64,000 nucleotides of DNA from Streptomyces griseocarneus (GTDB lineage: Bacteria; Actinomycetota; Actinomycetes; Streptomycetales; Streptomycetaceae), in NCBI GenBank assembly GCA_003674045.1, contig PENC01000007.1, forward strand, positions 62,001-126,000, in the 5' to 3' direction. Below are positions 46,631 to 55,817 of this stretch, piece by piece. Within the stretch, counting starts at the first letter, position 1; the number at the start of each line of letters is the position of its first letter. The notes below the pieces were generated by a model. It worked only from the letters and a program-made list of their open reading frames with translations, was not told where the DNA came from and did no database searches. Both the position numbers and the translations under genes were made by a program.

Positions 46631-48856
46631 GTGGCCACGTTCCTCTACAGACTCGGCCGGCTCGCCTTCCGGCGCCGCTGGTACGCAGCCCTCATATGGG
46701 TGCTGCTGCTGGTGCTCGCCGGTACGGGCGCCGCGACGGCGTCCAAGTCCACCAACAACGACTTCTCCATCCCCGGCACGGAGGCGCAGGCCGCCTTCGA
46801 CCTGCTGGAGCAGCGCTTCCCGGGCCAGACGCCCGACGGCGCCGCCGCCCGGGTCGTCTTCAAGGCCCCCGACGGCCAGAAGATCACCGACACGAAGAAC
46901 CAGCAGGCGGTCGAGAAGGCCATCGCGGAGCTCAAGGGCCCGCAGGTCGACAAGGCCGGCAACCCCTTCGAGACCCCCGGCGCCGTCAGCAAGGACGGCA
47001 CGGTCGCCTACTCCTCGGTCTCCTACCAGGCCAAGCCCCAGGACCTGACGGACGCGACCCGCGACACCCTCAAGGGCGCGGCCCAGCACGGCCGGGACTC
47101 CGGCCTCACCGTGGAGATCGGCGGCAGCGCCCTGCAGTCGATGCCCGAGGGCGGCTCCGAGGCCATCGGCATCGTGGTCTCCGCGATCGTCCTGCTGATC
47201 ACCTTCAGCTCGCTGGTCGCCGCCGGTCTGCCGCTGCTCACCGCGATCATCGGCGTCGGCATCGGCGTCTCCTCGATCACGGCGCTCGCGCCCGTTCTGG
47301 ACCTGTCCACCAACACCTCCACGCTGGCGATGATGATCGGCCTCGCGGTCGGCATCGACTACGCGCTGTTCATCGTCTCCCGCTACCGCGCCGAGCTGGC
47401 CGAGGGCCGCGAGCGCGAGGAGGCGGCCGGCCGCGCCGTCGGCACCGCGGGCTCCGCGGTGGTCTTCGCCGGTCTGACCGTGGTCATCGCGCTGGCGGGC
47501 CTCGCCGTCGTCAACATCCCGATGCTGACGAAGATGGGCATGGCCGCCGCCGGTACGGTCGCGATCGCCGTCCTCATCGCGCTCACCCTCATCCCCGCGC
47601 TGCTCGGCTTCGCCGGGCGCAAGGTGCTGGCCCGCAAGGACCGCAAGCGCGAGGGCGTCCCGGCCGCCGGGGGCAAGCCCAACATGGGCACCCGCTGGGC
47701 CCGCTTCGTGCTGCGCAAGCCGGTGTGGGTGCTGGCCGCCGGTGTGCTCGGCCTCGGCGCGATCGCCGTGCCCGCCGCCTCGCTCCAGCTCGGCCTGCCG
47801 GACGACGGCGCGGCGTCGAAGAGCTCGACCCAGCGCAAGGCCTACGACCTGCTGGCCGAGGGCTTCGGCCCCGGCTTCAACGGCCCGCTGATGGTGGTCA
47901 CCGACGCGGCCAAGGCCAAGGATCCCAAGGCCGCCGCGAACACCGTGGTGGACACGATCAAGGGCATGGACGACGTCGCCATGGTCACCCCGGCCGCCTT
48001 CAACAAGGCCGGGGACACCGCGACGATCACCGTGGTGCCCAAGTCGAAGCCGACGGGCACGAAGACCGAGGACCTCGTCCACGCGATCCGCGACAAGGGC
48101 GCGAAGATCTCCTCGGACACCGGGGCCAAGGTGCTCGTCACCGGCTCCACCGCGATGAACATCGACGTCTCGCAGAAGCTCAACGACGCCCTGCTGCCCT
48201 ACCTGGCGCTCGTCGTCGGCCTGGCCTTCCTGCTGCTGATGGTCGTCTTCCGGTCCGTGCTCGTCCCGCTCAAGGCGGCGCTCGGCTTCCTGCTCTCCGT
48301 GGTCGCCGCGCTCGGCGCGGTCGTCGCGGTCTTCCAGTGGGGCTGGCTCGGCGGGCTCTTCGGTGTCGAGGAGACCGGCCCGATCATGAGCATGATGCCG
48401 ATCTTCATGGTGGGCGTCGTCTTCGGTCTCGCGATGGACTACGAGGTCTTCCTCGTGACCCGGATGCGCGAGGCGTTCGTCCACGGCGAGCGCCCCGGCC
48501 AGGCGGTCGTGACCGGCTTCAAGCACGGCGCGCGGGTCGTCTCCGCCGCCGCGGTCATCATGATCAGCGTCTTCGCGGGCTTCATCGGCTCCTCCGAGTC
48601 GATGATCAAGATGATCGGCTTCGGCCTGGCGGTGGCCGTCTTCTTCGACGCGTTCATCGTCCGCATGGCCATCGTTCCGGCGGTGCTCGCTCTTCTGGGC
48701 AAGAGCGCGTGGTGGCTTCCGGGCTGGCTGGCCAGGATTCTGCCGAACGTCGACGTCGAGGGCGAGGGCTTGCAGAAGCAGCTCGCCCAGACCGTCACCA
48801 GGAGTGACGATCGTGACCCCGACGCGGACGGTGAGCGGAAGCTCGCTCGCGTCTGA
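46631..48856 (+). CDS. MMPL-family transporter
   Basis: The 741-residue membrane protein starts at GTG 46631. It has 11-12 helices and two large extracytoplasmic loops, the RND/MMPL pattern. The paired helix signatures are 'IGLAVGIDYALFIVSRYRAE' (MMPL helix 4, with Asp-Tyr as in MmpL3) and 'VFGLAMDYEVFLVTRMREAF' in the second half. Members export lipids, siderophores or drugs using the proton gradient. It is downstream of the TetR gene and ends in a strong terminator. Substrate unknown. Confidence 0.92.
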   Translation: MATFLYRLGRLAFRRRWYAALIWVLLLVLAGTGAATASKSTNNDFSIPGTEAQAAFDLLEQRFPGQTPDGAAARVVFKAPDGQKITDTKNQQAVEKAIAELKGPQVDKAGNPFETPGAVSKDGTVAYSSVSYQAKPQDLTDATRDTLKGAAQHGRDSGLTVEIGGSALQSMPEGGSEAIGIVVSAIVLLITFSSLVAAGLPLLTAIIGVGIGVSSITALAPVLDLSTNTSTLAMMIGLAVGIDYALFIVSRYRAELAEGREREEAAGRAVGTAGSAVVFAGLTVVIALAGLAVVNIPMLTKMGMAAAGTVAIAVLIALTLIPALLGFAGRKVLARKDRKREGVPAAGGKPNMGTRWARFVLRKPVWVLAAGVLGLGAIAVPAASLQLGLPDDGAASKSSTQRKAYDLLAEGFGPGFNGPLMVVTDAAKAKDPKAAANTVVDTIKGMDDVAMVTPAAFNKAGDTATITVVPKSKPTGTKTEDLVHAIRDKGAKISSDTGAKVLVTGSTAMNIDVSQKLNDALLPYLALVVGLAFLLLMVVFRSVLVPLKAALGFLLSVVAALGAVVAVFQWGWLGGLFGVEETGPIMSMMPIFMVGVVFGLAMDYEVFLVTRMREAFVHGERPGQAVVTGFKHGARVVSAAAVIMISVFAGFIGSSESMIKMIGFGLAVAVFFDAFIVRMAIVPAVLALLGKSAWWLPGWLARILPNVDVEGEGLQKQLAQTVTRSDDRDPDADGERKLARV

Positions 48857-48874
48857 CGTCTACTGGCGGTAACC

Positions 48875-48921
48875 GGCCCGGTGGTGGAACCCTGACCCAG
48901 GGATCCACCACCGGGCCTTTT
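48875..48921 (+). terminator. Terminator after the MMPL gene
   Basis: Perfect 14-bp arms GGCCCGGTGGTGGA (48875-48888) and TCCACCACCGGGCC (48904-48917) followed by TTTT on the + strand. Confidence 0.9.
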
Positions 48922-49057
48922 CGCGCTCGCCATGTGCCCCCGCCCGCCTGTGGTCAACGCCACGCCAGGGAACCGTTCCTCCCTGTACGGGCGTTTTCTC
49001 TAGTCCACACACCGTGTGGACGCGATCGGGGGCGCGTGTGATGGAAAGGGCTCCGCG

Positions 49058-50254
49058 GTGAACCTGCTCGATGTGCTTCTCATGCTGATCGTCCTCGCCT
49101 ACGCCGTCTCCGGCTTCCGGCGCGGTCTGATCGCCGGTCTCGTGCTGTTCGCGGGCTTCCTCGGTGGCGCGGTGCTCGGCGTGTGGGCGCTGCCCTGGGC
49201 ACTGGAGCCCTTCGAGACGGGCACCTCCACCGCGGCGGTGGTCGCCGTCCTCGTCGTCCTCGTCCCGGCCGCGATCGGGCACGCCCTGGCCGGGCGCCTC
49301 GCGTGGCGCCTGCGCCGCCGCCTGACCTGGGCGCCGGTGCGCGGCGTGGACGGCATAGGAGGCGCCGCGGTCAACTCGCTGGCCGTCCTCCTCGTCGGCT
49401 GGGTCGCCGCGAGCGTCCTCGTCTCGGCGAACTCCACGCTGCTCACCCGCCAGATAAAGGACTCCACCCTGCTCGGCGCCGTGCAGAAGGCGATGCCCGA
49501 GCAGGCGCCCACCTGGTTCAGCCGTACCACGGACGCCCTGGCGGGCGCGGGCTTCCCGCAGGTCTTCAACCCCTTCGAGAACGAACCGGCCACCGGCGTC
49601 GCCAAGCCGTCCGGTGACGCCGTCACCCCCGCCGCCACGCGCGCCGCGCGCGACAGCGTCGTCAAGGTCGAGGGCGTCGCGGACGTCGGCGGCAGCCGCC
49701 GCGGCCAGGAGGGCAGCGGCTTCGTCTACGCCACGCAGCATGTGATGACCAACGCGCACGTGGTCGCCGGGGTGAGCAGGCCGACCGTGCGTGTCGGCGG
49801 CGTCGGCCGCGCGTACCAGGCGAAGGTCGTCCTCTTCGACCCCCGTACGGACGTCGCCGTCCTCGACGTGCCGGGGCTGGAGGCGCCCGTGCTGCCGTTC
49901 GACAAGACCGCCAAGCGGGGCGACGCGGCGGTCGTCGCGGGCTTCCCGGAGAACGGCGGCCTGGACCTGCGCGCCGCGACCGTCGCCAACGAGGTCCGGG
50001 CCAAGGGACAGGACATCTACGGCGACGGCGTCACCACCCGCACCGTCTACTCCATCCGCTCCACCGTCCGCCCGGGCAACTCCGGCGGCCCGCTCCTCAC
50101 CCCGTCCGGCAAGGTCTACGGCGTCGTCTTCGCGCGCTCCACGTCCGACCCGGAGACGGGCTACGCCCTGACCGCCGACCAGGTGGAGGACGACGCGCTG
50201 CGGGCGGCCGCCGCGACGCAGCCGGTGAGCACGGGGACGCGGGCGGCGCTCTAA
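49058..50254 (+). CDS. marP: MarP-family membrane serine protease
   Basis: GTG 49058 behind GGAAAGGG gives 398 residues. The N-terminal half is a CvpA-like membrane domain with four helices ('LLDVLLMLIVLAYAVSGFRR', 'VVAVLVVLVPAAIGHALAG'). The protease domain begins around residue 200. The triad is His in 'HVMTNAHVVAG', Asp in 'DPRTDVAVLDV' and Ser in 'VRPGNSGGPLLTPSG'. The extracytoplasmic protease is related to mycobacterial MarP, which protects against acid and cleaves a peptidoglycan hydrolase. A dispersed element and a convergent gene follow. Confidence 0.92.
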   Translation: MNLLDVLLMLIVLAYAVSGFRRGLIAGLVLFAGFLGGAVLGVWALPWALEPFETGTSTAAVVAVLVVLVPAAIGHALAGRLAWRLRRRLTWAPVRGVDGIGGAAVNSLAVLLVGWVAASVLVSANSTLLTRQIKDSTLLGAVQKAMPEQAPTWFSRTTDALAGAGFPQVFNPFENEPATGVAKPSGDAVTPAATRAARDSVVKVEGVADVGGSRRGQEGSGFVYATQHVMTNAHVVAGVSRPTVRVGGVGRAYQAKVVLFDPRTDVAVLDVPGLEAPVLPFDKTAKRGDAAVVAGFPENGGLDLRAATVANEVRAKGQDIYGDGVTTRTVYSIRSTVRPGNSGGPLLTPSGKVYGVVFARSTSDPETGYALTADQVEDDALRAAAATQPVSTGTRAAL

Positions 50255-50282
50255 GCGCTCCGCTGGAAGTCCAGTACGTCAT

Positions 50283-50335
50283 CTGCGGGTACGTCGTGGC
50301 TGGTCGCGCAGTTCCCCGCGCCCCTTCGGGGCGCT
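50283..50335. repeat. Dispersed GC-rich palindromic element, copy H (short)
   Basis: Contains 'ctgcgggtacgtcgtggctg', 'gtcgcgcagttccccgcgcc' and 'ccttcggggcgc'. It is the minimal form and lies between the convergent marP and secreted-protein genes. Confidence 0.8.
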
Positions 50336-50377
50336 GCCGAACCGCACCGGACTTCACCAAGCCCGCTTAGAAGGGTT

Positions 50378-50926
50378 TCACCCGGCTGGCAGCGGAACCG
50401 GGAGGGGCGGGAGCCCCGAGCCCGAGCCGTCGCCGCCCAGCAGGCTCGGAACGGCGGTCAGCAGCGCCTGGAGGTCCGCCTGCACCTCCGTGAGCAGGGA
50501 TGTCGCCTGCGATGTGTCCTTCGCCTGCACTGCCGCGAGCAGGGCGGGCAGGTCCTGGTTCAGTTTGTCCAGTTGCTGCTGGACGTCCGCGACACCGTCC
50601 CGCGCCCGCGCGTCGTTCGCCCCGCGCGCCCACATGGAGGACAGCAGCCGGTCGGACGCGTGCCTGATCCGCTGCTGGAGGTCCCGCAGCACCACCACGT
50701 TCGGGGCCTTGGCCCGCGCCTCCCGGGTGAAGCGGGTGGCGAGCGCGAGGGTGTCGGCCAGGCTCGCGATCACCTCGTCCGCGTTCGGGACGGGACCCGC
50801 GCGTTCCGCGGCGCGGTGCGCCGCCGCGGTGGCGGGACCGGCGGTGATGGCGGGACCCGCGACGCCGAGGGCGAGGGCGCCGCAGACGGCTATGGCCGCG
50901 GGGGTGGTCGATCCTCTGGTGCGCAT
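50378..50926 (-). CDS. Secreted helical protein of unknown function
   Basis: ATG 50926 lies behind AGGAG and gives 182 residues. A signal peptide is seen in 'PAAIAVCGALALGVAGPAIT', with cleavage likely at 'AGPATAAAHRA'. The mature protein is helical and Ala/Leu-rich ('LADTLALATRFTREARAKAP', 'NDARARDGVADVQQQLDKLN', 'QAKDTSQATSLLTEVQADLQ'), without Cys. It could be a small extracellular or peptidoglycan-associated helical bundle. I know no named domain. A 535-base gap precedes it. Confidence 0.7.
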   Translation of the reverse strand: MRTRGSTTPAAIAVCGALALGVAGPAITAGPATAAAHRAAERAGPVPNADEVIASLADTLALATRFTREARAKAPNVVVLRDLQQRIRHASDRLLSSMWARGANDARARDGVADVQQQLDKLNQDLPALLAAVQAKDTSQATSLLTEVQADLQALLTAVPSLLGGDGSGSGLPPLPVPLPAG

Positions 50927-51460
50927 ACGGGCGGACTCCTTCCGGGACTCCTGCGGTTCGTGCACACGTCCGTGGCATACGAGGCCACCGTCCGGTGCCG
51001 TCGAAGGCCCCGCAACCGCCCCGCGCGGGCGTGTCGGCGGGGAGCGGCGCTCGGAGCGGTCATGACCTGCGCCTCGGCCGGGGCGAGTCGATCAACGGCC
51101 GCCACCGCCGAACGAGTTCATGCAGAAGAATTCACACCGCCCGGGCCGCACAGGTGTCCGGTAGCGTCCGCGGGGTCCAGCGGGCTCCCGGAGCCGGCCC
51201 GCCAGGGCCACCGGAACGACCCCACAGGAACACGTAGTCGCCGACGACGACCGACCACCACGCCCAGCATTCGGGCAACCGCCCGCTCCCGCCACCGCCG
51301 GCGTGCGCGGGGGAGCGCTGTCCAGGAGTACGTGCCTCCGGGTGCGTCAGTGCGTGACCCGTGGTGCGCTGGTACGGGGATCGGTGGCGCGCGCCCCCGC
51401 TGAGCGGCCCACCGGGCGGGAATCATGGACCCGGGGCTCCTGACGGACGAGGAGTGCGCG
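50927..51460. other. Gene-free gap between divergent genes
   Basis: About 530 bases between the start of the secreted helical protein (minus) and the start of the tyrosinase-like gene (plus). Short frames here are Arg/Pro-rich and I see none that codes. It presumably holds both promoters, and an inverted repeat or operator could be in it, but I found none I could defend. Confidence 0.5.
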
Positions 51461-52318
51461 ATGACCTACCTGCCCCGGCCCGTGGTCGACGCCATGGCCG
51501 AGCGCATGATGCGCATGCACCACATGCTGTGGCACGTCTCGCGCAACGAGTGGGCCAATCTGACCGACGCCCAGAAGCAGGTCTTCCGCGACCACGGCTG
51601 GGACCCGCCCCGCCCGGCCCTGACCGCCGGGGCCACGCCCCGCCCCGAGCTCGACAACGGCTCGGGCGAGGACTTCCTCTACATGCACCGGCAGATGATC
51701 GCCGAGGTGAACGCGATCCTCGCCCGGGTGGGCGATCCCCACTACCCCCGTGTGGAGGGCTGGCCGCACATCCCCGCGCCCGGGGACGCGGAGTACCCGG
51801 TCCCCCCGGTGTACACGGTGCCGGACGATCCGGCCACCACCGCCGCCCTCGCGAAGGCCAAGAGCGCGGCGTCGTACACCCAGATCCAGCAGTGGGAGCA
51901 GATGTTCACCGACCCGGCGTCCCTGCGCGGGATGACGCTGGGCCACCTCGGCGCGAGCGTCGAGTTCACCATCCACAACCGGATGCACCTGCGCTGGTCG
52001 GCCGGGATGCCCGCGTACCGGCCGGACGGCGACCCCTTCGACGTCGACCGCCGCTGGGACGCCCCCGCCTACGACTGGCTCGCCGACTTCTACTCCTCGC
52101 ACGTCAACCCGGTCTTCTGGAAGCTCCACGGCTGGGTCGACGCGCGGATCGACGCCTGGATGGCGGCCAACCACCGCACAGGGCCCGTCCCCTGGAGCTA
52201 CGACCCTCCGTGGACGGGCCCGATGCGTCACCACCTCGACGCGGAGCGGACGGTCGCCGCGCTGCGGGCAGTGGGCGTGCAGGTCCGGAAGCCGCTCTTC
52301 CGGGTCGTCGAGCCCTGA
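51461..52318 (+). CDS. Tyrosinase-like type-3 copper protein
   Basis: ATG 51461 sits behind GGAG with eight bases between; the in-frame ATG at 51425 is an alternative. The 285 residues carry the tyrosinase pattern. 'RMHHMLWHVSRNEWANLTDA' and 'SGEDFLYMHRQMIAEVNAIL' correspond to the CuA site (compare F-L-P-W-H-R). 'SVEFTIHNRMHLRWSAG' (H-x-x-x-H) and 'NPVFWKLHGWVDARIDAWMA' (compare D-P-x-F-W-x-H-H-x-x-V-D) are CuB. One His of the usual HH pair is Gly here. No signal peptide and no MelC1-type caddie gene. It may oxidise phenols, but the substrate is unknown. Confidence 0.75.
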   Translation: MTYLPRPVVDAMAERMMRMHHMLWHVSRNEWANLTDAQKQVFRDHGWDPPRPALTAGATPRPELDNGSGEDFLYMHRQMIAEVNAILARVGDPHYPRVEGWPHIPAPGDAEYPVPPVYTVPDDPATTAALAKAKSAASYTQIQQWEQMFTDPASLRGMTLGHLGASVEFTIHNRMHLRWSAGMPAYRPDGDPFDVDRRWDAPAYDWLADFYSSHVNPVFWKLHGWVDARIDAWMAANHRTGPVPWSYDPPWTGPMRHHLDAERTVAALRAVGVQVRKPLFRVVEP

Positions 52319-52326
52319 CGCGGGGG

Positions 52327-53451
52327 CTACTTGGCAGCCGGTTCGACGGCCGGTTCGGAAGGGGCGACGGTGGCGCTCCACTTCTCCTCCACGCGCGCCA
52401 CCTTCCAGACGACCAGCGCCAGCGCCCACGTCGCGAAGAACAGGCCGACGATCACGAAGCCGACCGTGTTCAGGTCGAGGCCGCCGATCCAGTCCCAGAA
52501 CGGTCCGTGCAGGCCGAGCTTGTCGGCGATCAGTCCGAGCAGCTCGACGGTCCCGATGATGAGGGCCACGGCGACGGACAGGGCGGTGATGGTGAGGTTG
52601 TAGTAGACCTTGCGCACCGGCTTGGAGAAGGCCCAGCCGTAGGCGAAGTTCATGAACGAGCCGTCGATCGTGTCCAGCAGCGACATCCCCGCCGCGAAGA
52701 GGACGGGCAGGCACAGGATCGCGTACCAGGGCAGGCCCGACGCGGCGCCGGAGCCCGCGAGGACGAGGAGGGCGACCTCGGTCGCGGTGTCGAAGCCGAG
52801 CCCGAAGAGCAGGCCCAGCGGGTACATCTGCCAGGGCTTGGTGATCGACTTCATGACCCGGCCGAGCAGGCGGTTCATCAGCCCGCGGTTGTTCAGCTGC
52901 TCCTCCAGCTCCGCTTCGTCGAAGTGCCCGGCGCGCATCTTCCGGAAGACTTTCCAGATCCCGGCCAGGACCACGATGTTGAAGATCGCGATGAGGTAGA
53001 GGAAGGCGCCGGAGACGGTGGTGCCGATCCAGCCGGTGACCTCGTGGAGCCCGGAGTTCTCGTCCTGGACGGGCCCGGCCAGGGCCTTGACGCCGAGCGA
53101 CAGCAGGAAGGCCAGGGCGAAGACGACGCTGGAGTGCCCGAGCGAGAACCAGAAGCCGACCGAGAGCGGGCGCTTGCCCTCGTGCATCAGCTTGCGGGTG
53201 GTGTTGTCGATCGCGGCGATGTGGTCGGCGTCGAAGGCGTGCCGCATGCCGAGGGTGTAGGCGGTGACGCCGATGCCGATACCGAAGGACTTGGTGCCGA
53301 CGCTGTAGTGCTCGGGGGCCACGATGGCCACCAGGGTGAACCAGCCGATGACGTGCAGGGCCAGGATGAACGCGGCCATCCCGCCCATCCGCCGCCACTC
53401 GGGGCCCGTCATCACGCGGGTTATTCGCTGCCAGCGGGATGTGGTGACCAT
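52327..53451 (-). CDS. nicT: High-affinity nickel/cobalt permease (NiCoT family)
   Basis: ATG 53451 behind AAGGACC gives 374 residues. The family hallmark RHAFDADHI is complete in helix 2 ('LGMRHAFDADHIAAIDNTTR'), and 'LLFGLGFDTATEVALLVLAG' is the second signature. Eight helices are predicted. The third conserved region, 'LFAAGMSLLDTIDGSFMNFA', is also present. It imports Ni2+ (or Co2+) at low concentration for nickel enzymes such as urease, hydrogenase or Ni-superoxide dismutase. A Nur-box match lies 60 bases upstream. It converges with the tyrosinase-like gene. Confidence 0.95.
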   Translation of the reverse strand: MVTTSRWQRITRVMTGPEWRRMGGMAAFILALHVIGWFTLVAIVAPEHYSVGTKSFGIGIGVTAYTLGMRHAFDADHIAAIDNTTRKLMHEGKRPLSVGFWFSLGHSSVVFALAFLLSLGVKALAGPVQDENSGLHEVTGWIGTTVSGAFLYLIAIFNIVVLAGIWKVFRKMRAGHFDEAELEEQLNNRGLMNRLLGRVMKSITKPWQMYPLGLLFGLGFDTATEVALLVLAGSGAASGLPWYAILCLPVLFAAGMSLLDTIDGSFMNFAYGWAFSKPVRKVYYNLTITALSVAVALIIGTVELLGLIADKLGLHGPFWDWIGGLDLNTVGFVIVGLFFATWALALVVWKVARVEEKWSATVAPSEPAVEPAAK

Positions 53452-53510
53452 GGAGGTCCTTCCATGCGGTACGCAAATGACGGCACACGGTAGGCGCGGG
53501 TAGTCCGCAG

Positions 53511-53527
53511 CTGCAAGTAGTTCGCAA
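53511..53527. promoter_or_regulatory. Nur-box match upstream of the nickel permease
   Basis: CTGCAA-GTAGT-TCGCAA. The published Streptomyces Nur-box is tTGCaa-N5-ttGCAA; the spacing is exact and the conserved TGC and GCA cores match. Nur, the nickel-responsive Fur-family repressor, would shut off the permease when nickel is sufficient. It lies 60 bases upstream of the permease start. Confidence 0.7.
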
Positions 53528-53568
53528 TCATGCAGAGGGGCACGGGCCCGGCGCGCGCCCACGACCCT

Positions 53569-53656
53569 GCGCCCCGTCAGGGGCGCGGGGAACTGCGCGA
53601 CCAGCCGCGACGGACCCGCAGTCGCGTACCCGCCTCAGGAGGCACCCCGGTAGGCG
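53569..53656. repeat. Dispersed GC-rich palindromic element, copy I (inverted)
   Basis: Contains 'gcgccccgtcaggggcgcgg', 'ggaactgcgcgaccagccgc' and 'ccccggtaggcgcg' in reverse orientation. It lies between the divergent nickel-permease and serine-hydrolase genes. Confidence 0.75.
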
Positions 53657-53748
53657 CGACCGGCCCCCGGTCTACGCGCATTGCGCGCGGCATTGCACCA
53701 TGGTGGGTGGCTTTGTAAGTGATCGGACAGTGGAAGCAGGAGACAGCG

Positions 53749-54930
53749 GTGGTGGACGTCCAGGGCACGGTGGCGGACGGTTTTGAACCGGTCCGGGACG
53801 CCTTCGCGGAGAACTTCGCCCGGCGCGGTGAGCGCGGTGCGGCCGTGGCCGTCTACCAGGGCGGACGCAAGGTCGTCGACCTCTGGGGCGGTACCAGGGA
53901 CGCGGACGGCGCCCCCGGCGGCGAGCCGTGGGCCGCCGGCACCGCCCAGGTCGTGCGGTCCGCGGGCAAGGGCGTGGCCGCCGCCGTCCCGCTGCTCCTG
54001 CACCAGCGCGGGCTCGTCGACCTGGACGCGCCCGTCGGCACGTACTGGCCCGAGTTCAAGGCCGCGGGCAAGGAGCGCGTCCTCGTACGCCACCTGCTCT
54101 CGCACCGCGCGGGCCTGCCCGTCCTCGACACCCCGCTGACCCCCGCCCAGGCCGTCGACGGCGTCAGCGGCCCGGAGGCCCTCGCCGCGCAGGCGCCCGC
54201 CTGGGAGCCCGGTGCCGCCCACGGCTACCACGCCCAGACGTACAGCTGGCTGCTCGGCGAGCTCGTCCTGCGGGTCACCGGCCGGACCGTCGGCCGCTGG
54301 GTCGCGGAGGAGATGGCCGGGCCCTTCGGCGCGGACCTGTGGATCGGCCTGCCCGAGGCCGAGCAGGCCCGCGTCGGGCGGATAGCCGACGTCGAGCCGC
54401 CCGCCGACCCCGCCACGGGGGGCCTCCGCCTGCGGCCCAAGAAGGCCGTCTCCGACGCGTACCGCGACCCGGACTCCCTGACCCGCCGTGCCTTCGCCGC
54501 CATCACGCCCATGGCCGACGAGAACGACCCGGCCTACCGCGCCGCCGAGCTCCCCGCCTCCGCGGGCATCGCCACCGCCGACGGCCTGGCCCGCTTCTAC
54601 GCCTCGCTCCTCGGCGACCTCGACGGCACCAGGCGGCTCTTCGCCCCCGCCACGCTCACCCTGGCGCGTACGGAGGAGTCGGCGGGCCCGGACCGCGTCC
54701 TCGTCGTCGGCACCCGCTTCGGCCTGGGCTACATGCTGCACGGCCCGGCCTCGCCGCTGCTGGCCCCCGGCTCCTTCGGGCACCCCGGGCGCGGCGGCTC
54801 CCTCGGCTTCGCCGACCCGGAGGCGGGGATCTCCTTCGGCTACGTCACCAACGGCATGCAGAAGAACGTCACCGCCGACCCGCGCGCCCAGGCGCTCGTC
54901 CGCGCGGTGGGTGCCGCCCTCAAGGGCTGA
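53749..54930 (+). CDS. Serine hydrolase (beta-lactamase class C/EstB-like)
   Basis: GTG 53749, five bases after AGGAGA, gives 393 residues; a GTG at 53719 lacks such a site. The active-site Ser-x-x-Lys is in 'QVVRSAGKGVAAAVPLLLHQ', with 'HLLSHRAGLPVLDTPLT' and 'YHAQTYSWLLGELVLRVTGR' (Tyr-x-x region), and 'GSFGHPGRGGSLGFADPEAG' (H-x-G). No signal peptide is visible, so it is probably cytoplasmic, and more likely an esterase than a penicillin-binding enzyme. The SDR gene is 65 bases downstream on the same strand. Confidence 0.87.
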   Translation: MVDVQGTVADGFEPVRDAFAENFARRGERGAAVAVYQGGRKVVDLWGGTRDADGAPGGEPWAAGTAQVVRSAGKGVAAAVPLLLHQRGLVDLDAPVGTYWPEFKAAGKERVLVRHLLSHRAGLPVLDTPLTPAQAVDGVSGPEALAAQAPAWEPGAAHGYHAQTYSWLLGELVLRVTGRTVGRWVAEEMAGPFGADLWIGLPEAEQARVGRIADVEPPADPATGGLRLRPKKAVSDAYRDPDSLTRRAFAAITPMADENDPAYRAAELPASAGIATADGLARFYASLLGDLDGTRRLFAPATLTLARTEESAGPDRVLVVGTRFGLGYMLHGPASPLLAPGSFGHPGRGGSLGFADPEAGISFGYVTNGMQKNVTADPRAQALVRAVGAALKG

Positions 54931-54995
54931 GGGGCGCTGATGAGCTCCGGCACAGGGGCGATTGCCGGGCGCCCCGGCCGGGTAGCGCTTGCCGC

Positions 54996-55793
54996 ATGGC
55001 AGCGGCGGCAGCGGGACGGTTCGACGGGTACGCGGTACTGATCACGGGCGCGGGGCGCGGCATCGGCGCGGCCACCGCGCGGCGGTTCGCCGGCGAGGGC
55101 GCGCGGGTCCTCGTCACCGACCTGGACGGCGAGCGTGCCGACAAGGCCGCCGCGGCCCTGCGCGCCGACGGGCTGGCCGCCGAGTCCTTCCCCTGCGACG
55201 TCGCCGACCGGGCGGCGGTCGAGGCCGCCGTCGCCACCGCCGTCGACCGTTTCGGCAGGCTGGACGTCCTGGTCAACAACGCCCTGTCCTGCCATCCCGA
55301 CGAGCGGTACGTCGAGGACACCTCCGACGAGGAGTGGTTCCGCGACCTCGACATCACGCTGACGGGCGCCTTCCGGTGCGTGCGCGCCGCCATGCCGCAC
55401 CTCGTGGCGGCGGGCGGGCGCGGCTCCGTCGTCAGCGTCGGCTCGGTCAACGGCGAGCGGGACTTCGGCAACCACGCCTACAGCGCCGCCAAGGCGGGCC
55501 TCGCGGGCCTGACCCGCACGCTGGCCGGGCACTGCGCGGCGCGTGGCGTGCGCGTCAACCTCGTCGCGCCCGGCACCGTCCACACGCCCAACTGGGACGG
55601 CCGCGAGGACGTGCTGGAGCGTGCTGCCCCGCTCTATCCACTGGGGCGGGTCGGCCGCCCCGAGGACATCGCCGCGGCCGTGGCCTTCCTCGCCTCGCCC
55701 GACGCGTCCTGGATCACGGGCGTCACCCTGCCGGTGGACGGCGGCCTGCTCGTGAGCAACCTGGGCCTGAGGCGGGCGATGCGCGGCGAGTGA
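54996..55793 (+). CDS. Short-chain dehydrogenase/reductase
   Basis: ATG 54996 gives 265 residues of the classical SDR fold. 'AVLITGAGRGIGAATARRFA' is TGxxxGxG, 'LDVLVNNALSCHPDER' is NNA, the active site is Ser in 'VSVGSVNGERDFGNHAYSAA' with Y-S-A-A-K, and 'WITGVTLPVDGGLLVSN' is the C-terminal PVDGG. It reduces or oxidises an alcohol with NAD(P). No specific substrate is suggested. Confidence 0.88.
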   Translation: MAAAAAGRFDGYAVLITGAGRGIGAATARRFAGEGARVLVTDLDGERADKAAAALRADGLAAESFPCDVADRAAVEAAVATAVDRFGRLDVLVNNALSCHPDERYVEDTSDEEWFRDLDITLTGAFRCVRAAMPHLVAAGGRGSVVSVGSVNGERDFGNHAYSAAKAGLAGLTRTLAGHCAARGVRVNLVAPGTVHTPNWDGREDVLERAAPLYPLGRVGRPEDIAAAVAFLASPDASWITGVTLPVDGGLLVSNLGLRRAMRGE

Positions 55794-55817
55794 GGCGCTT
55801 GCCGTCCGGGGCCGGGC

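Noticed and set aside
45893..48526. Very long open frame on the minus strand opposite the MMPL gene (about 880 codons)
   Set aside because: Product is Arg/Gly/Asp/His low-complexity, with no start context and no domain; the plus-strand MMPL frame has complete signatures. It is a shadow frame of GC-rich coding DNA.
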